Positions 42,577-51,955 of a stretch of 52,601 nucleotides of DNA are shown in pieces. The DNA is from Verrucomicrobiota bacterium (GTDB lineage: Bacteria > Verrucomicrobiota > Verrucomicrobiia > Opitutales > Seribacteraceae), in assembly GCA_028343845.1 (NCBI GenBank), contig JAOLZO010000017.1, positions 1-52,601 on the forward strand, given 5' to 3'. The translations under genes were made by a program, and so were the position numbers. Below the pieces are notes generated by a model, which was given only the letters and a program-made list of their open reading frames with translations, searched no databases and had not been told where the DNA came from. Numbering within the stretch: position 1 is the first letter of the stretch; every line of letters starts with the position of its first letter.

Positions 42577-43035
42577 TTATTGAAAGGCAAAGGTGACCTT
42601 TTGCACACCGGCTTCCGAGCATGCATTAAGAACACTGATCGACGCCTGATGCTCAGCAATTCCCGAGGATTCGATCTGTACCTTCAATTCGGCCTCCGCC
42701 TTTGTCTTAGCTCCGGAACTGATCAACTGATCCCTCATGCCCTTTTGTTGCTTTAGGTTGCCGACCAAATCAGGCATCTCGTAGTCCAACCCGTCTTCTA
42801 TTTCCGATCCGTTGAGGTAAACTTCCCCTTCGTCACCGATGCGCACTTTTACCATTTCCATTGGATTGACGTCACTGCTTTGCGGTTTGCCCGGCAATTG
42901 GATGGAAAGCTCGGCTTCGGGCTGTTTGAGCATGGTCGTAACCATAAAATAGATGAGCAACAAAAAGGTAACGTCAATCATGGGTGTAAGGTCGACCGTA
43001 TCCTCGTCTGACAAAATTTTCTTGAGTGTTTCCAT
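42577..43035 (-). CDS. ExbD/TolR-family proton-channel subunit (second copy)
   Basis: The 152-residue inner-membrane protein has the ExbD/TolR topology. A short cytoplasmic N-terminus leads to one transmembrane helix with the proton-binding Asp in DLTPMIDVTFLLLIYFMV, then a periplasmic domain (AELSIQLPGKPQ, VKVRIGDEGEVYLNGSEI, LKVQIESSGIAEHQAS). With ExbB/TolQ it forms a proton-motive-force-driven stator. It begins 20 bases after the first ExbD gene. The two copies have clearly diverged periplasmic parts, suggesting a heteromeric stator or two different partners. Confidence 0.92.
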   Translation of the reverse strand: METLKKILSDEDTVDLTPMIDVTFLLLIYFMVTTMLKQPEAELSIQLPGKPQSSDVNPMEMVKVRIGDEGEVYLNGSEIEDGLDYEMPDLVGNLKQQKGMRDQLISSGAKTKAEAELKVQIESSGIAEHQASISVLNACSEAGVQKVTFAFQ

Positions 43036-43055
43036 AGTTCCTTGACCTTATGCCC

Positions 43056-43478
43056 TCAGGATGGTGGGCCCGTTGCTACCTGCCAAGTACCGAAGATCAC
43101 GTCAGCCATCCCGGCATTACCAATTTCCCTCATAACGTCCTGCACAACGGCATGAGTAACCTTCGGATGAACCCGAAGAAAAACTTTCCATTCGGGATTT
43201 TTTTGCACAACCGTGGGAATTTGCGAGATATCAATCTCCGCTTCTCCCCAGTAGAACTTTTGCCCTTCGGGGGTCTCGTCGATACTTATGATGGTCCTCG
43301 GAGGGGGCTGTTCCTTTACCGCCGAATTACTTGCCACGGCCATTGCGGAAAGTTCGACATACTGTTCGGACATTCTCTGGGCCACGACCATGAAGAAAAC
43401 AATGAGAAGGAAAACAACGTCAATCATCGGAGTAAGGTCCGGCGCATCGTTTGTCTCCGGTGGCTTAAAACCTTTCAT
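43056..43478 (-). CDS. ExbD/TolR-family proton-channel subunit (first copy)
   Basis: The 140-residue protein has the single transmembrane helix DLTPMIDVVFLLIVFFMV with the conserved Asp. A periplasmic domain contains an unusual proline run (KEQPPPRTIISID) and VFLRVHPKVTHAVVQDVMREI. AGGA lies just upstream of the ATG. It follows the ExbB/TolQ gene by 45 bases. One ExbB with two ExbD genes is the arrangement known for the Myxococcus AglRQS gliding motor and for many PVC and Bacteroidota gene clusters; the partner of this pair is unknown. Confidence 0.92.
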   Translation of the reverse strand: MKGFKPPETNDAPDLTPMIDVVFLLIVFFMVVAQRMSEQYVELSAMAVASNSAVKEQPPPRTIISIDETPEGQKFYWGEAEIDISQIPTVVQKNPEWKVFLRVHPKVTHAVVQDVMREIGNAGMADVIFGTWQVATGPPS

Positions 43479-43523
43479 TTTCCTAAAAGTCCAATCGGAA
43501 AAAGCTTAATGAATCCGATTCGA

Positions 43524-44354
43524 TCAAGCAGGAGGCATCGGAGGAGCACCAGGTGCAGGAATTCCTGAGTCTCCGGCTTCTTCCTCGTAATATTCCTCTC
43601 CTCCACCTTCTCCGTCAAATCCTCCACGGGCAGCGCGGACAAGGGTAAAGACCATTTCACCGGCAACCCGGTTGACGTCCGCCACGATGGTTCCGAACTT
43701 GGTCTTGTAAATGAAATACGCGATAAGAGTTGGGATGGCCACGACTAGCCCCGATGCTGTCGTCCAAAGGGCGCTACCGATGTTACCGGCCATCTTCTGA
43801 CTCGACTCTCCCCCCATTCCGGAATCCTGAAGAACCGTAAAAGCTCCGATCATACCTACGACCGTTCCAAGCAGACCGATCATCGGGGCAATCGAGCCAA
43901 TGGTGTTAAGCAAATTAATCCAGGTAAAGGGTTTGGCTAGTTCTAGACCCGAAGTCTCCTCCAAGCCCTTTTCAATGGATTCGATATCCAATTCGTCATC
44001 CTGAATACGGACAAGTCCGCCTTTGAGGACTGCGGTTACGGGTAGCTTGTACTGTTCGCACAGGGCAATGGCGCCATCGATGTTGAGTTGTTGCAGTTCC
44101 TGCATGATAGGTTCCACTACGTCCGGCTTTACGAAAGCCCCCTTTCGTATGGCAATACCATTGTAAATAATCAGGGTAATCCCTCCGAGAATCAAAATCG
44201 CAAAAGGAATAAGGAACGTCCAGCCCAAGGAGTCCATCAGTTGGGCACCGAAGCTCTTTGTTTGGGCTTGAGCCACAGTGACCAACAAGTCAGGACAAAG
44301 CGCGACTAGGGCCAAGGCTGGTGTTAGTAATATTCGGGTGTAACCTTTGTTCAT
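43524..44354 (-). CDS. MotA/TolQ/ExbB-family proton-channel protein
   Basis: The 276-residue inner-membrane protein starts at ATG 44354; the earlier frame start would add 19 residues before the signal-like helix. It has an N-terminal signal-like hydrophobic segment (LTPALALVALCPDLLVTVAQAQ). Three core helices follow: TFLIPFAILILGGITLIIYNG; NTIGSIAPMIGLLGTVVGMIGAF with the conserved Thr; and SALWTTASGLVVAIPTLIAYF. The C-terminus is acidic, then proline-rich (GGGEEYYEEEAGD, IPAPGAPPMPPA). It is the stator subunit that with ExbD conducts protons to drive an envelope machine. It follows the third TPR gene by 60 bases and precedes two ExbD genes. Confidence 0.93.
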   Translation of the reverse strand: MNKGYTRILLTPALALVALCPDLLVTVAQAQTKSFGAQLMDSLGWTFLIPFAILILGGITLIIYNGIAIRKGAFVKPDVVEPIMQELQQLNIDGAIALCEQYKLPVTAVLKGGLVRIQDDELDIESIEKGLEETSGLELAKPFTWINLLNTIGSIAPMIGLLGTVVGMIGAFTVLQDSGMGGESSQKMAGNIGSALWTTASGLVVAIPTLIAYFIYKTKFGTIVADVNRVAGEMVFTLVRAARGGFDGEGGGEEYYEEEAGDSGIPAPGAPPMPPA

Positions 44355-44414
44355 AATGATTTGTTTTTGTTTTCTGCTATGATTGCCAAGTGCGGGATAA
44401 GGGTCAACCAAGGA

Positions 44415-45680
44415 TTAAGGGGCAGGCTCATCGCCATCGTCTGTTCCGGCGGGCGGAAGATTGGCTAAACGGCTTTTGCTCTCGGCCTCCCATTTTGTGT
44501 CCTTGAAGAACATCGAAACCTGCTTGTATACGTTTCGGGCTGGATCTGTAAGTTCGAGTTTTTCATAAGCGGCGCCGGCCATCATGAGAGACTCGGGTAA
44601 CCAATCAAGGCCTACCCGAGCCGAAATGATACCCTCGGTCACCTCGAGTACGGACTGCCTGTAATATTCGGCCGCTTGAGCTTCGGAACCTGCGGCTTCA
44701 AATCGTCTCGCGTACTGCACGCGGATAAGGGAGCGCACCAATTTGTACAATGAATATTCTCCGGATTGCCTGGAAGGCGGGTTCTCGTCGAGCTTCTTGA
44801 TCGTCTGCAAGGCGGTGTTAAAATACTTGCTGGCGTATTGGTTGTATCTCTTGTCCCTAGCCGCCGCTGCGGAATATTGCTCGTACAATTTGACGTAACA
44901 GTAAACAGGCCAAATTCGCAGAATTTCCTTGTAGGGACTGCCAGGGGATTTCATCACGATAGGAGATAGCCTGGCGTATTCCGAAATCGCATCGGTGTAC
45001 AATTTTTGCTCACGGAGCGAATCAGCCAACTTCAAATAAGCAGCATGATCTCCGGTATTGTTCCTTATGGTCACCTTTTGCAGAAGGGCGCGGGCAATCT
45101 TGGCCGATTTTGGGTTGGCCGCAATCATCTTGCCAGCCAACTCCAAGGATAATTCCGAAAATTCACGGTACCCGAATTCGTCCAATTTGCTCAGTTTCAA
45201 TCGGGAAAGGATGTAAAACGCCTCCTCAAATTGCTCCATCGCGACGAGAGCCTGAACGTAGGTCAAACAAACGTCGTGTATCTGGAAATACTCTTGGGGG
45301 ATTTCCAAGTAGAGCAAGAGTTTGTACATGGTGGGGCGAAGCAGGGGTAACAACCTGGGGTCATATTGCTCATCGGAAAGAAGCTGGATGGTCTTGCGTA
45401 AATCCGTTGACCATTCGTACTGAAAACGACTGATGTTTTGTTTCTTAAGACCGCGAAGTTCCAATTGGACACTCCCTGCCCCTTCCATCTTGGCATAGAT
45501 AATGCCCTTCGATCCATCCAATCCCAAAAGACCCATAGGCTTGGGGTTTGGACTGGTACCGTAATAAACCTTTACGGGCAATTGTCCTTGGTGAACCTTG
45601 AAATAATCCTTGCTTTGCTGACCATGGGAATAACCCAAAAAGGAAAGAAAAAATACTGGCAAAAGAAGATATTTCATCAT
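44415..45680 (-). CDS. Exported TPR-like protein (third in ExbB operon)
   Basis: The 421-residue protein begins at ATG 45680, which overlaps the stop of the preceding gene as ATGA, giving a signal peptide (LLLPVFFLSFLGYSHGQ). An N-terminal beta-rich part (VHQGQLPVKVYYGTSPNP, KGIIYAKMEGAGSVQLELRGL) precedes an array of helical TPR-like repeats (LTYVQALVAMEQFEEAFYILSRLKL, YLKLADSLREQKLYTDAISEYARL, SLMMAGAAYEKLELTDPARNVYKQV). It is probably a periplasmic scaffold. Position directly before the ExbB gene suggests it couples the proton channel to an outer-membrane or peptidoglycan partner. No enzyme motif is seen. Confidence 0.78.
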   Translation of the reverse strand: MMKYLLLPVFFLSFLGYSHGQQSKDYFKVHQGQLPVKVYYGTSPNPKPMGLLGLDGSKGIIYAKMEGAGSVQLELRGLKKQNISRFQYEWSTDLRKTIQLLSDEQYDPRLLPLLRPTMYKLLLYLEIPQEYFQIHDVCLTYVQALVAMEQFEEAFYILSRLKLSKLDEFGYREFSELSLELAGKMIAANPKSAKIARALLQKVTIRNNTGDHAAYLKLADSLREQKLYTDAISEYARLSPIVMKSPGSPYKEILRIWPVYCYVKLYEQYSAAAARDKRYNQYASKYFNTALQTIKKLDENPPSRQSGEYSLYKLVRSLIRVQYARRFEAAGSEAQAAEYYRQSVLEVTEGIISARVGLDWLPESLMMAGAAYEKLELTDPARNVYKQVSMFFKDTKWEAESKSRLANLPPAGTDDGDEPAP

Positions 45681-47992
45681 TTCAGGAACTTTCTTTGCCA
45701 AGCCACGTATTGCTTGTTAACTATACCGATTTGATCCGCTTGACCTGATTGCTCATAGCACCTGATCGCTTGGTCGAATGCCTTGGGGACCCACTCGATT
45801 GCGCTAGGAAAGTTCAAGGTTGTTTCAAGGTAAAGAAAAGCGGCTGCTGAATAGTCCTTGAGCGCCAACTTGGATTCTCCCATCATGAATGAGCACCTGG
45901 CCCTTACCTCAAGAGGCGCATCCGTATCACCTCTCACCTCGCTAAAGGAAGCGTGTGCTTGTTCGATTGCGGATTGATTGTTCGCTGACTTTCCTACCTG
46001 CAACAAGCAATTCCCATTTCTGACACGGGCGTCGTTTGCACTCTCGTGTCCCCAGGAATTATTAAGCGCCTGGGTGTAATGATTGGCCGCCTTGCCGAAG
46101 CTTTTCTCCTTTTCATTCGCCTGTCCTATCAAGTAATGGGCGTCAAAAAGGAAAGGTCCACCGGTATCTCCAAAAACGCTGATCAAGCGTTCCATGGCAG
46201 CGATTGAATCCTTGGGGGAGATTTTGATAAATTTTTCTGCCATCCATACGAGAACCGAAGGACTGGCTACGGGGAAATCACTCCTTTGCGGGGTGTAAGT
46301 TCCTCCGGCGGATGAACCCATGTTTTCCAGGGCGGCACGCATCCTGAGTTCAAGCGCCCGCTGGCCCGACGATTTTGCACTTTCCATCAACTTCGCAAAT
46401 GCGACCCCTGGAGAAAGGTCCGATGGGAAGTTTGCCCTCAAGCCTTTGTATTTCTTCAAGTAGCCTTTGAATTTGGACGCATAGTCGGGGTTGACGAAAA
46501 TGGCAGAGCGGAATTTGGTCACCTCGGTATAAATATCCGAGTCCATTCCTTTGTAGGTCGAGGAGAGGAAAGGCAGCAACTTTCTCCGATCCTTAAGAAT
46601 CTCTTCCACCGTTCCGGAAATCGTTTCTTCAACACCTTTGCGACTTCTTGAAGTAAAGGTTACGGGCTGGGCGGGGGTCTGCAGTTTTTCCAAAAGATCA
46701 AGTGTTTTTCCATAAAGATCATCATACTCCTTAAACTTATCGGAATATTTTTTCAGGATACCATCAACCCCGACGTTCATCGGATCATTGCCATACTTCT
46801 CGATATCCTTGAAGTACATGGCCAACATCTCGGAAGGGCGGCCTTGTTTCTCGCAGGCAAATCCTATCTTCTCAGTTGCTTGAGATATTTGCGCTCCTTC
46901 ATTCCCTGTTTGCGCCTCACTGTATTCCCTGAACAAAGTTTCCATATCCTTGTACAAGATCAAAGAGACGATATCGAACGTCTCGGCATAGTCGACGTTC
47001 CCATTACCATTCAGATCGGCTTCATCGAAGGACGCTTCCTTGAAAATCGGGGCGTCTGAAAATTCGGTTTTGGTAAGCTCGCCGTTGTTGTCCTTGTCCG
47101 GAAAAGAACGCTCTTCCCAACTACTCTTGTCGGAAAGCTCTACCCCTTTGCCTGCAGCGGAGTTGGCATAATAGAATTTCTTGGTGCCTTTGTTGAAAAC
47201 AAGGCTTCCTCGAGGGTAATAAGTCTCTGCAGAATAATCGATTGCGGACGGCAATATTTCGGCCACCACGCCTTCCGGGTTATCGGCAATCCTTTCAAGC
47301 AGACCACCTTCGTTAAAGGTTGCATCGTTAATGAGCCTAAGGGGCACCTGCTCAGACTCCCGAACAAGAGCATAATTTTCCTGAGCCTTCTTGATTTGGG
47401 CATAGGTGGGTTGTTCATCCTTTTTAACCACACTGATAGTAAGGTCCCCCAAACTGAGATAGGCCTCTGGCAATCGCGCATCACCTTTGTATTCCGCCAC
47501 GTACTTTTCAAAAAGACGGATTGCATTGTGGTTGTCGGAAGATCCCTGACAGGCGACTGCCAAACTGAAAAGGGCTTCTTTCTGGCTCGTTTTGCTCGGG
47601 TAGTAACTGGCTTTGCCGCCACTCGTCCATTTTGCATTAATGTTCGCCTGACCAGTACTGATTGTCCTTCCCCCACCAACCTTGTCGGAAATCTTCCAAA
47701 CCGAACCATTGAACCACATGAAAAAGCCCTCGCCGTTTGAGTAGACCTCCGTGTCTCGTCCCTGAGGGTATTTTTCGCCGGTCGATAGGTAAATACCGTT
47801 GGGATCAGGAATGACGACCGGTTCAGGTTCGGGTTCGGGCAATTCATCCACAGGGTCGGGGTTTTTAGGTGCATCATCCGCGGCAGCTTGATCCGGATTT
47901 GCTTCCGCAGGATCTTCATCTCCGCCACATGAAACGAACAGTAAGCTAACCGCAGTCAGCCACAGGAAGCAAAACCCGCTACTCACTCTCAT
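45677..47992 (-). CDS. TPR lipoprotein with paired EF-hand motifs (second in ExbB operon)
   Basis: The 771-residue lipoprotein starts at ATG 47992, six bases after AAGGAG; the open frame extends further upstream but without a signal. The lipobox LLFVSC lies near residue 20, followed by an acidic Pro/Glu-rich linker (PDPVDELPEPEPEPVVIPD). TPR-like helical repeats follow (QKEALFSLAVACQGSSDNHNAIRLFEKYV, DAHYLIGQANEKEKSFGKAANHYTQAL). In the middle are two EF-hand calcium loops: DKDNNGELTKTEF and DLNGNGNVDYAETF. It is expected to sit in the outer or inner membrane leaflet and bind Ca2+. It overlaps the previous gene by 14 bases and the next by four, so the three TPR proteins are translationally coupled and presumably form one complex. 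Confidence 0.8.
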   Translation of the reverse strand: MRVSSGFCFLWLTAVSLLFVSCGGDEDPAEANPDQAAADDAPKNPDPVDELPEPEPEPVVIPDPNGIYLSTGEKYPQGRDTEVYSNGEGFFMWFNGSVWKISDKVGGGRTISTGQANINAKWTSGGKASYYPSKTSQKEALFSLAVACQGSSDNHNAIRLFEKYVAEYKGDARLPEAYLSLGDLTISVVKKDEQPTYAQIKKAQENYALVRESEQVPLRLINDATFNEGGLLERIADNPEGVVAEILPSAIDYSAETYYPRGSLVFNKGTKKFYYANSAAGKGVELSDKSSWEERSFPDKDNNGELTKTEFSDAPIFKEASFDEADLNGNGNVDYAETFDIVSLILYKDMETLFREYSEAQTGNEGAQISQATEKIGFACEKQGRPSEMLAMYFKDIEKYGNDPMNVGVDGILKKYSDKFKEYDDLYGKTLDLLEKLQTPAQPVTFTSRSRKGVEETISGTVEEILKDRRKLLPFLSSTYKGMDSDIYTEVTKFRSAIFVNPDYASKFKGYLKKYKGLRANFPSDLSPGVAFAKLMESAKSSGQRALELRMRAALENMGSSAGGTYTPQRSDFPVASPSVLVWMAEKFIKISPKDSIAAMERLISVFGDTGGPFLFDAHYLIGQANEKEKSFGKAANHYTQALNNSWGHESANDARVRNGNCLLQVGKSANNQSAIEQAHASFSEVRGDTDAPLEVRARCSFMMGESKLALKDYSAAAFLYLETTLNFPSAIEWVPKAFDQAIRCYEQSGQADQIGIVNKQYVAWQRKFLK

Positions 47993-49763
47993 TGCCATCT
48001 CCTTCCAACGGTTGCTCCTCCGGTTGTACATCCAGCACTTGGTTCGGGTCGTCCAGAGGGAGTCCCTTGACATTCACCCCGAGAACGGCCCCAAGCAAAG
48101 GTTTCGCTTCCTCGAACTTCCCGACCATAGTCAAGGCAAGGCCACTCATGTAATGCACCGATGGCATTGCAGGACTGTTACGGAATTCCGGGCGGTTGAC
48201 ATAGCCTTTCGCCGGGTTCATGACGCCTTCCTCGAATCCGGCGAATTTTTCCAACATGTCAGCATATCTCTTGGTCTCGAAGTACACGGTGCCCATCAAA
48301 TTCACGAAATCACGAGCGTACTTCCTGTCTTCTTCGGTAGATCCGGAAGCATGAGCCAGTTCAAGGTAGTCGTCACACAGAGCAAAAAACCTGTCATAGT
48401 AGCTCTTGGCCTTGGCAGAAGCTTTCTCCGCCATGTCCCTTTCGGAGGTCGAAACCGCATTTTGCAGGCTTACGGCAAGCTTTCTTTGCGTTTCAGCCTC
48501 CAACCGATAGGCATTTGCCATGATAAAGGTAACGTCCGGCCTAAAAGACATCCATTTCTTGTTGGCCAGATACTCCTCACCAAGTTCGATCGATTTCTCC
48601 CGGTGCTTGACCGTATTTGCGGAGGCAAAGGCGGCGTAGATGAAATTCTCCACTTGATTATGCTTCGGGAAATCCTTGTACAGCCAGTAGAAGGCCCAAA
48701 AAGACTCCCAATCTCTCTTGGTATCCTGGAAGTTGTCGGCCTTTTTCCATCGGAGCGTGGTGGTGAAGGAAGGAGTTTTTTTGGCCATGTCCAACTGACC
48801 TTTGGCGTTGGTCAGTTTCATGGCCAAGCCATTCGACTTGTCCTTGAGGATGGATAGCCGCCTTCTGGGCAAAACCTTGGCGTTGAGAGCCAAAAACTGA
48901 TCGAGTTGAGAAAGCTCGGTCTGCAAGCGCTTCTCCCGGTCGGTATAGTAAACGATGATTTCCTCGGTCGTCATGGTCAGGGAGAAAAAGAGGGAAGCCT
49001 CCACATGCCTCTCCTTTGCGGTCAAATCGGCCGCGCCCTTCATGAGGTTAATGTTCAGCCGCAGGTCATACCGGGCCGGGGTATCCATGGATAGGCGGGG
49101 AAGAAAAGGGAAGATTTCATCGATTCTTTTTTTCTCAACGAACATCTCGGTCAAGCAGGACACCGCATAAGCAGCCCGGTCCTCGTCCTTGGCCAAGTCT
49201 GCATACTTCAAAAGTTCCCTAAAGGAAGGCTCTCCCTTAACCCAATTTTGCTTGATGTGATAACATTGCGCCCGACCGAAATAAAGGCTGAGCAATTCAC
49301 TCCTCTTCTTAATCTGTTTTTTGTACGGCTTGCCCGGATCAAGCAGGGTTTCGATAACCCGGGCGGCTTCCTCCCACTCATGGAGAGCGCGGAGACAGTC
49401 GGTTCTTCTTTGCAAGGCCATGACGGCCTTGGGATCAGTGGGGAATTTTTCTGCGAAAAAACCAAAGGCGCTTGCGGCTTTGCCCAAGAATTTTTGGTTG
49501 CCCGTTTTTCCAAAACTCTGAAGATAGCCAATACCCCGGACAAAACCAAACTGCTGGAGTATTTTTGCAACGGCCGGATCCTTTTCGTCCTCAAAGCGAA
49601 CTTCCAATTCGTCCAAGTAGGGGGAGGCCCCCGCAAAATCATTAGCAGCTATCTTTGCCTGAGCCTCGGAAATCACCTGCCGAAGAGGCATGTCCGACGG
49701 GTTTTGGGCGGATGCGTAGTTTACCGCAAAGCAAGCCATGCATAGCAAGAAGGCGGACTTCAT
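47979..49763 (-). CDS. Exported TPR-like protein (first in ExbB operon)
   Basis: The 594-residue protein is counted from ATG 49763, which gives a signal peptide (LLCMACFAVNYASAQ). The rest is almost entirely helical with TPR/Sel1-like repeats: QAKIAANDFAGASPYLDELEV, AASAFGFFAEKFPTDPKAVMAL, LRALHEWEEAARVIETLL, LSGLALTMVGKFEEAKPLLGAV-type ends. It carries a coiled-coil-prone segment around residues 290-350. The C-terminus is acidic (VQPEEQPLEGDGNESE). It is probably a periplasmic adaptor. It opens the nine-gene operon with ExbB, two ExbD and lipoproteins. The about 116-base gap to the dppF stop upstream is the likely promoter region. Confidence 0.78.
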   Translation of the reverse strand: MKSAFLLCMACFAVNYASAQNPSDMPLRQVISEAQAKIAANDFAGASPYLDELEVRFEDEKDPAVAKILQQFGFVRGIGYLQSFGKTGNQKFLGKAASAFGFFAEKFPTDPKAVMALQRRTDCLRALHEWEEAARVIETLLDPGKPYKKQIKKRSELLSLYFGRAQCYHIKQNWVKGEPSFRELLKYADLAKDEDRAAYAVSCLTEMFVEKKRIDEIFPFLPRLSMDTPARYDLRLNINLMKGAADLTAKERHVEASLFFSLTMTTEEIIVYYTDREKRLQTELSQLDQFLALNAKVLPRRRLSILKDKSNGLAMKLTNAKGQLDMAKKTPSFTTTLRWKKADNFQDTKRDWESFWAFYWLYKDFPKHNQVENFIYAAFASANTVKHREKSIELGEEYLANKKWMSFRPDVTFIMANAYRLEAETQRKLAVSLQNAVSTSERDMAEKASAKAKSYYDRFFALCDDYLELAHASGSTEEDRKYARDFVNLMGTVYFETKRYADMLEKFAGFEEGVMNPAKGYVNRPEFRNSPAMPSVHYMSGLALTMVGKFEEAKPLLGAVLGVNVKGLPLDDPNQVLDVQPEEQPLEGDGNESE

Positions 49764-49879
49764 AAACTCAAACTTTTGATTGATAGCAGTCAAGGGCAGG
49801 TATCGCATAAATAAAAGCCTTTGATCACGACTCCCGCAAGCCTTTTTTCAAAGCCCGCGCTTCGGATGGTCAAGTTGGA

Positions 49880-50941
49880 TTAGGCGTCCACGCAACAGGG
49901 ACAATCCAAAACCCAATGACCTTCGGAAACCTCCTTGAGTTCCAGCGCAACATCAATGCTTGCCTTGTAGTTGTCGGCCTTTATCCGATGACCGAAGGCG
50001 CAACCGGGAGGCGGATCGATCGGAGAAGGCACGTCGCCGGGTATCACAACCTTCTTTCTCTTAACAGTCGGGTCAGGAACCGGAATCGCCGAGATCAAGG
50101 CCTTGGTGTAGGCGTGCATGGGGTTTGCATAAAGTTCTTCCGCAGGAGCGATCTCTACGATTTTCCCCAAATACATGACGGCGATCACGTCGGACACGTG
50201 CTTCACCACGGCCAAATCATGAGCGATGAACAAATAACTCAACCCCAATTCATTTTGCAAGTCCATGAGCAGGTTGAGCACTTGGCTTTGGACGGAGACA
50301 TCGAGGGCAGAAACCGGTTCGTCGAGCAAAAGGAGATCAGGATTAAGGGCAAGAGCCCGGGCAATCCCGATGCGTTGGCGCTGACCTCCCGAAAATTCGA
50401 AAGGATAACGGGAGGCCGCGCTTGCCGGCAACCCAACCTGTTCAAGCAATTGGGAAACCCGTTCGGCGCGTTGGGCCTTGTCCCCGATCCGGTGGATTTC
50501 GAGAGGCTCGCGGACGATCGAGCCGACCGTATGCCTGGAATTGAGGGATTCAGCAGGATCTTGAAAAACCATTTGGGTAACTCGACGATAGGCATTGAGC
50601 CCGGATCGATCGGTTTTCAAAATGTCTTTCCCCTGAAATTTGACCGTTCCTGCCGTTGTCTTGACCAAGCGGACGACCGCCTTGGCAAGGGTGGATTTCC
50701 CACAACCGGACTCACCGACCAAGCCAAGGGTCTGCCCCTCCTTCAAACTGAGACTAACTCCATCCACAGCCTTGCAAGAACCCACGGCTCGTCGAAATAC
50801 CCCGCCCCGCACTGGAAAATGAACCCGAAGGTTCTCGATTTCCAAAATGTTTTCGCTTTCATTCATCGCGTACTTGCCAAGCGTTGTCAGGAAATGAGCC
50901 CGAAGATCATTAATCTCCAAAATGTTTTCGCTCTCGCTCAT
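49880..50941 (-). CDS. Oligopeptide ABC transporter ATP-binding protein (DppF/OppF type)
   Basis: The ATPase is 353 residues from ATG 50941, which overlaps the DppD stop as ATGA. Motifs are Walker [10 protein letters not shown]-loop [16 protein letters not shown], signature [15 protein letters not shown], Walker [13 protein letters not shown], the switch His FIAHDLAVV, and the C-terminal oligopeptide-transporter extension with [19 protein letters not shown]. It energises uptake of peptides or related solutes through permeases not in the window. Odd feature: the N-terminus is a tandem duplication. [17 protein letters not shown] (from 50941) and [17 protein letters not shown] (from 50866) are 75 bases apart, and the second is the canonical start of the family. 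The longer form has a 25-residue extension. Confidence 0.93.
   Translation of the reverse strand: MSESENILEINDLRAHFLTTLGKYAMNESENILEIENLRVHFPVRGGVFRRAVGSCKAVDGVSLSLKEGQTLGLVGESGCGKSTLAKAVVRLVKTTAGTVKFQGKDILKTDRSGLNAYRRVTQMVFQDPAESLNSRHTVGSIVREPLEIHRIGDKAQRAERVSQLLEQVGLPASAASRYPFEFSGGQRQRIGIARALALNPDLLLLDEPVSALDVSVQSQVLNLLMDLQNELGLSYLFIAHDLAVVKHVSDVIAVMYLGKIVEIAPAEELYANPMHAYTKALISAIPVPDPTVKRKKVVIPGDVPSPIDPPPGCAFGHRIKADNYKASIDVALELKEVSEGHWVLDCPCCVDA
50816..50941 (-). repeat. Imperfect 75-base tandem duplication at the DppF N-terminus
   Basis: The first 17 codons from 50941 and from 50866 agree at about 40 of 51 bases and 13 of 17 residues. Both begin with ATG, so the gene has two possible family-like starts. 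The divergence shows the duplication is not recent. Confidence 0.8.
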
Positions 50942-51936
50942 GGTTTTGTGCAAACGGGACATGCCTCCACCCAATGATTGGGCGAGATTTCAAGATAAGG
51001 GGGTCTCTGCTCCAGCATTTCCGTGGAATGATTCAATCCGCTCCGGGGAGCGAAACGGCAACCGGGCTTAAGTTCGGAAAGGCTGGGAACCATGCCCTCG
51101 ATCGCGACAAGTTTGGTTTTCGGAACGCCATCGAGACGAGGGATGGAAGAAAGAAGGCCCCGGGTATAGGCATGCCTGGGGTTGGCAAAAAGCTCACCGG
51201 TACCGGCTCTCTCGACAATCCTTCCTGCGTACATCACGCACACCTCGTCGCAAGTTTCGGCAATCACCCCGAGATCATGAGTGATAAGCAATACCGAGGA
51301 TCCTAGGTTTCCTTGAAGTTCATTGAGCAATTCGAGGATTTGCGCCTGCACCGTCACGTCCAGAGCAGTGGTCGGTTCATCTGCGATGATAAGCTTCGGT
51401 TTGCACGCCAAGGCCATGGCGATGACCACGCGCTGCCTCATTCCTCCTGACAATTGATGCGGGTATTCCATAACACGCATTTCAGGGGAAGGAATCCCTA
51501 CTTTATCAAGCATCTCGATCGACTTTTCCCATGCCTGCTTTTTATCAACCTTTTGATGGAGCAGGTAGACTTCACTTAGTTGAGCGCCAATTTTCTTTAC
51601 TGGATTCAAGGCATTCATCGGCTCCTGAAAGATCATCCCGACCTCATTGCCCCGGACATCCCTCATTTTCTCCGGAGAAAGCTTGAGCAAATCCTCGCCT
51701 TGGAAGGTAATGCTCCCGGCAAGAACTTTTCCCATTGGCTTGGGCAACAATCGCATGATCGAAAGCGCCGTCACGCTCTTCCCGCAACCCGACTCGCCGA
51801 CCAACCCAAGGGTCTCCCCTTGGCCAACTTCCAGATTCACGCCATCCAGAGCCTGAACCTCTCCCTCGTCCACCTCGAAGGCGACCGAAAGATCCCTAAT
51901 CTCAAGAAGGGCTTCGCTCTGGCTTTCAGTAGTCAT
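50938..51936 (-). CDS. Oligopeptide ABC transporter ATP-binding protein (DppD/OppD type)
   Basis: The 332-residue ATPase has [13 protein letters not shown], Walker A GESGCGKS (47-54), Q-loop [17 protein letters not shown], signature [15 protein letters not shown], Walker [17 protein letters not shown], switch [15 protein letters not shown], and the oligopeptide C-terminal extension ([20 protein letters not shown]). It pairs with DppF to power a dipeptide/oligopeptide-type importer. It lies 19 bases downstream of the substrate-binding protein gene and overlaps dppF by four bases. Confidence 0.95.
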   Translation of the reverse strand: MTTESQSEALLEIRDLSVAFEVDEGEVQALDGVNLEVGQGETLGLVGESGCGKSVTALSIMRLLPKPMGKVLAGSITFQGEDLLKLSPEKMRDVRGNEVGMIFQEPMNALNPVKKIGAQLSEVYLLHQKVDKKQAWEKSIEMLDKVGIPSPEMRVMEYPHQLSGGMRQRVVIAMALACKPKLIIADEPTTALDVTVQAQILELLNELQGNLGSSVLLITHDLGVIAETCDEVCVMYAGRIVERAGTGELFANPRHAYTRGLLSSIPRLDGVPKTKLVAIEGMVPSLSELKPGCRFAPRSGLNHSTEMLEQRPPYLEISPNHWVEACPVCTKP

Positions 51937-51955
51937 TCAACAAAAGTCACGTCCG

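Noticed and set aside
49800-49880. Possible terminator hairpin after dppF (GCGGGCTTT with AAAGGCTTGC)
   Set aside because: The stem contains two G-T pairs and a bulge and no T run follows directly; too weak to list as a feature.
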